Below are positions 60,695 through 64,000 of a stretch of 64,000 nucleotides of DNA, piece after piece. Below the pieces are notes generated by a model that saw nothing but the letters and a program-made list of their open reading frames with translations, searched no databases and had not been told where the DNA came from. The stretch lies in contig NZ_JAKWBK010000001.1 in the NCBI RefSeq assembly GCF_022512515.1, positions 2,418,001 through 2,482,000 of the forward strand, given 5' to 3'. Position 1 is the first letter of the stretch; every line of letters starts with the position of its first letter. Both the position numbers and the translations under genes were made by a program. Source of the DNA: Paraniabella hibiscisoli (GTDB lineage: Bacteria > Bacteroidota > Bacteroidia > Chitinophagales > Chitinophagaceae).

Positions 60695-63600
60695 TTATGC
60701 TATCTGTTTTTGCTCAATTTTAGCCTGCATGATCTTCTTATACTCGCTCGGGTAAACCTTTACGAAGTTTTTAAGTTGATTCTCAAAATCATCCAGTACA
60801 AATTTGGCTACAGTGCTGTTGGTATATTGGTAATGCTTTTCTATTTCCTGCTGTAAGAACGCTGCGTCAGCGCTATCTACCGGATCCAGCTCTACCATTT
60901 CCATATTACAGTTGCCCGCAAATTTTTGACCTGCATCATAGATGTAAGCGATACCTCCACTCATACCTGCTGCAAAGTTGCGGCCTGTATCTCCCAGAAT
61001 AATAGCGCGGCCTCCCGTCATGTATTCGCATCCGTGGTCTCCAACACCCTCTACTACCATGGTCGCTCCTGAGTTACGCACTGCAAACCTTTCGCCTGCT
61101 TTACCACGTATATAAGCACTACCATTGGTTGCGCCATAGAAGGCCACATTGCCAATAAGGCTGTTGTCTTCAGGTACAAATCCGGCTTTCTTATCCGGAT
61201 AGATAATCAGCTTGGCACCACTTAATCCTTTACCAAAATAATCATTAGCATCACCTTCCAGTTCAAGCGTAATACCCTTGTTACAGAATGCGCCAAAGCT
61301 TTGGCCTGCCGTACCTCTTAACAGTAAATGGATCGTGTCTTCCGGTAAACCGGCATCGCGATATATCTTGGTTAATTCGTGAGAAAGAACGGTACCTGCA
61401 GCGCGATCCGTATTCACAATGTCGAAGGACGCTTTTATCGGTGTGCCATTTTCGAGCGCAGGTTTAGCTGCTTCAATAAACTTCCAGTCGATAATAGTAT
61501 CCAACCCGTGATCCTGCTCTTCGTAATTGTAAATACCTACGCCTTCGTTCGCCGGTTCTTTGTAAAGAATAGGTGAAAGATCTAAACCTTTGTATTTCCA
61601 ATGGTCAATACCGTCTCTTATTTTTAACTCATCTACCTGGCCTACCATTTCATTAACGGTTTTGAAACCCAACTCAGCCATCAGTTCACGCATTTCCTGA
61701 ACAATGAACTGGAAGAAGTTAACCACCGCATCGGCTGTACCGGAGAAACGTTTTCTCAGGTCAGGATCCTGTGTAGCTACTCCCACAGGGCAGGTATTCA
61801 GATGGCATTTACGCATCATAATACAGCCTTCCACTACCAGGGCGGCTGTAGCAATACCCCATTCTTCGGCGCCTAATAAAGTAGCAATAACGATATCGCG
61901 ACCTGAACGCATCTGGCCATCGGTTTGTAAAACTACCCGGCTACGCAGCTTGTTTTTAACCAGGGTTTGCTGTGCTTCTGCCAGGCCCAATTCCCATGGT
62001 AAGCCTGCATGACGGATGGAACTTAACGGAGAAGCTCCTGTTCCACCATCGTGACCTGCAATCAATACTACGTCTGCTTTTGCTTTGGTAACACCTGCTG
62101 CAATAGTACCTACACCTGCTTTACTCACCAGTTTTACGTTAATACGTGCATGGCGGTTAGCATGTTTCAGGTCAAATATTAATTGTGCTAAATCTTCAAT
62201 TGAATAAATATCATGGTGCGGAGGAGGGGAGATCAAACCAACACCTGGAGTAGAGTGTCTTGTACGACCGATCCAGTCATCTACTTTATCACCTGGTAAT
62301 TGTCCACCTTCTCCCGGTTTCGCTCCCTGCGCCATTTTGATCTGTAACTCATCAGCCTCAGTAAGATAAAGGCTGGTTACACCAAAACGTCCGCTGGCAA
62401 CCTGTTTGATGGCACTACGCATACTGTCTCCATTTTCCATGGGTTTATAGCGTGCTTCATCTTCACCACCCTCACCGGTATTGCTTTTACCACCAAGGCG
62501 GTTCATGGCAACAGCCAGTGTTGTATGCGCCTCCCAGCTGATCGAGCCAAAGCTCATTGCACCGGTGGCAAATCTTTTATAGATATTTTCTGCCGGTTCT
62601 ACTTCATCAATAGAAATAGAAGGACGTGAACGTTTAAAGTCGAACAGGCTGCGGATAGTAATCGCTTTTTTACCTTGTTCGTCAATAACTTTTGTATACT
62701 TCTTAAAGGTATTGTAATCGCCCATTCTTGTTGAATACTGCAACAGGTGAATGGTTTGCGGGTTAAACATGTGTGCTTCCCCTTTGCGTTTCCACTGGTA
62801 GAAACCACCGGTAGGTAATTGGTCAACAGGCAATTTCTTACGGGTAAAGCTAAACTGGTGTTTCGCCAGCGCTTCCCGCGCAATTTCATCCAGTCCCATA
62901 CCTTCTATACGTGAAGTAGCATTGGTGAAGTAATTATTTACCACGTCTTTATTTAAGCCAATGATCTCGAAGATCTGCGCGCCCTGGTAAGACTGCAGGG
63001 TAGAAATTCCCATTTTAGAGAATACTTTCAACAGACCATCGCTTACCGCTTTGATATAATTTTTGTTAAGCTCCTCTATTGACTTATCAGTTGTGATCTT
63101 TCCTGTTTCCTGCAACAATTTAATAGTAGAGAAAGCCAGGTAGGGGTTAATAGCTGTAGCACCAAAGCCTAAAAGGCATGCAAAGTGATGTACTTCCCAA
63201 ACGTCTCCCGCTTCAACTACAATACCAACCTTACCTCGTAAGCCTTTTTGGTCAGGTGGTGGTGTACCGAAGAAACAGCTAACAGTGAAGGAATAGCAGC
63301 ATGATCGCCATCTATTGCTCTGTCCTGCAATACCAGTACTTCAAAACCATCATTTACGGCGTCTTCTGCATAGCGGCAAAGTCTTTCCAAAGCACGACGC
63401 ATAGAACCTGCTTTGCCATCTGCAACAAAATAACACTGGATGGTTTTTGCCTGGAAACTGCCGGTATCAATACTTCTTAATTTCTCTAACTCATAGTTGG
63501 TTAACACCGGGTGCTTCAGCGCTACTACGTGGCAATCCATTTCATCTTCAATCAATAAGCTGCCGTTGTTCCCAACAAATGTTGCCAGTGACATTACCAT

Positions 63601-64000
63601 TCTTTCCCGTATAGGATCGATAGGAGGATTGGTTACCTGCGCAAATAACTGTTTGAAATAGTAGCTTAAATGTTGAGGCTGATCACTTAAAATAGCCAGT
63701 GGTGTGTCAACACCCATGGAACCAATTGGCTCTTTACCACCGGTAGCCATCGGAAGAATGATGTTCTCTACATCTTCTGAGGTGTAACCGAAGGCTTTTT
63801 GGTATTTGAATATTTGTTCTGAACCCAAATCGCTGAACATTACACGAGGCTCAGGCAATTCCGTCAATTTGATTTTATATTGATTGAGCCAATCTGCATA
63901 AGGTCTTTGATTACAGATATTGCTTTTCAATTCGTCGTCACTGATGATACGGCCTTGTTCCATATCAACCAGGAACATTTTACCCGGCTGTAAGCGACCT
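60695..64000 (-). CDS. gltB: glutamate synthase large (alpha) subunit, C-terminal two thirds (cut by window edge)
   Basis: Ammonia from glutamine is added to 2-oxoglutarate on this subunit. About 1,100 residues are in the window; the N-terminal glutaminase domain lies beyond the right edge. Seen: the central domain (GSMGVDTPLAILSDQPQHL), FMN domain (ATGAMSFGSISWEAH, GGKSNTGEGGEDEARY, VLIAGHDGGTGASPLSSIRH), the [3Fe-4S] cysteines in CIMMRKCHLNTCPVGVATQ (C-x5-C-x4-C) and the C-terminal GXGXG beta-helix. One A lost near 63230; repair gives TKKGLRGKVGIVVEAGDVWE. gltD follows. Confidence 0.94.

Noticed and set aside
663-63978. Calling the split genes pseudogenes
   Set aside because: Breaks are deletion-only, in homopolymers, and strike essential genes at a uniform rate; sequence error explains them better.

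Overview
The window is a chromosomal segment of a Bacteroidota bacterium, most likely family Chitinophagaceae. The evidence is lineage-typical families (GLPGLI protein, DUF2911, DUF3810, DUF4292, DUF983, Oar-like TonB receptor, M57 lipoprotein protease, sucrase/ferredoxin-like protein), promoters with the Bacteroidota -7 motif TAnnTTTG, weak or absent Shine-Dalgarno sites, and core genes (efp, accB, accC, manA, nth, murF, ispF, dut, tex, rpsA, gltB, gltD) of that flavour. No rRNA, CRISPR array, insertion sequence or intact tRNA was seen.

Most genes longer than about 250 codons are split by single-base deletions in short homopolymers. I reconstructed about 40 events base by base and infer roughly 20 more. 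All are losses and none are gains, and they hit essential genes (efp, accC, murF, rpsA, gltB). I therefore read them as systematic sequencing or assembly error and annotate each gene as one CDS spanning its fragments, noting the break positions. One broken lipoprotein (47.3-47.7 kb) differs: it carries an in-frame TAA.

Layout. 0-3.8 kb: partial porin, efp, then accB-accC with a four-helix-bundle gene inserted between them. 3.8-11.2 kb: secreted proteins, xerD-type recombinase, yraN, manA, BamE-like lipoprotein, nth, small envelope proteins. 11.3-17.4 kb: the most unusual region. A plus-strand operon (N-formylglutamate amidohydrolase, QEGLA/DUF1704 metallopeptidase, GshB/RimK-like ATP-grasp) meets tail to tail a minus-strand operon (78-residue Asp/Gly-repeat peptide, JmjC/cupin oxygenase, thioredoxin-like [2Fe-2S] sucrase/ferredoxin protein). 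I propose this as a candidate peptide-modification (RiPP-like) system. 17.5-21.6 kb: secreted DUF6067-type glycoside-hydrolase-like protein and sugar-phosphate isomerase. 21.6-31 kb: DUF983, murF, ispF, dut, LolB-like DUF4292 lipoprotein, EnvC-like protein, ferredoxin reductase, tex. 31-36.7 kb: siderophore-type TonB receptor, IscA-type protein, methyltransferase, esterase, glutaminyl cyclase. 36.8-41.2 kb: Lrp regulator with an operator array, EamA exporter, luciferase-like oxidoreductase, phosphohexomutase. 41.2-55.3 kb: SdrD-like surface protein, DUF3810, rpsA, lipoproteins, M57 protease, Oar-like receptor, M42 peptidase, DUF6515. 55.3-64 kb: GLPGLI/outer-membrane operon and gltBD, with gltB running off the right edge.

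Strong hairpin terminators separate most convergent units. In two places (14.94 and 34.91 kb) convergent genes instead overlap at their stop codons. All functional calls come from reading the translations by eye; no database search was run.
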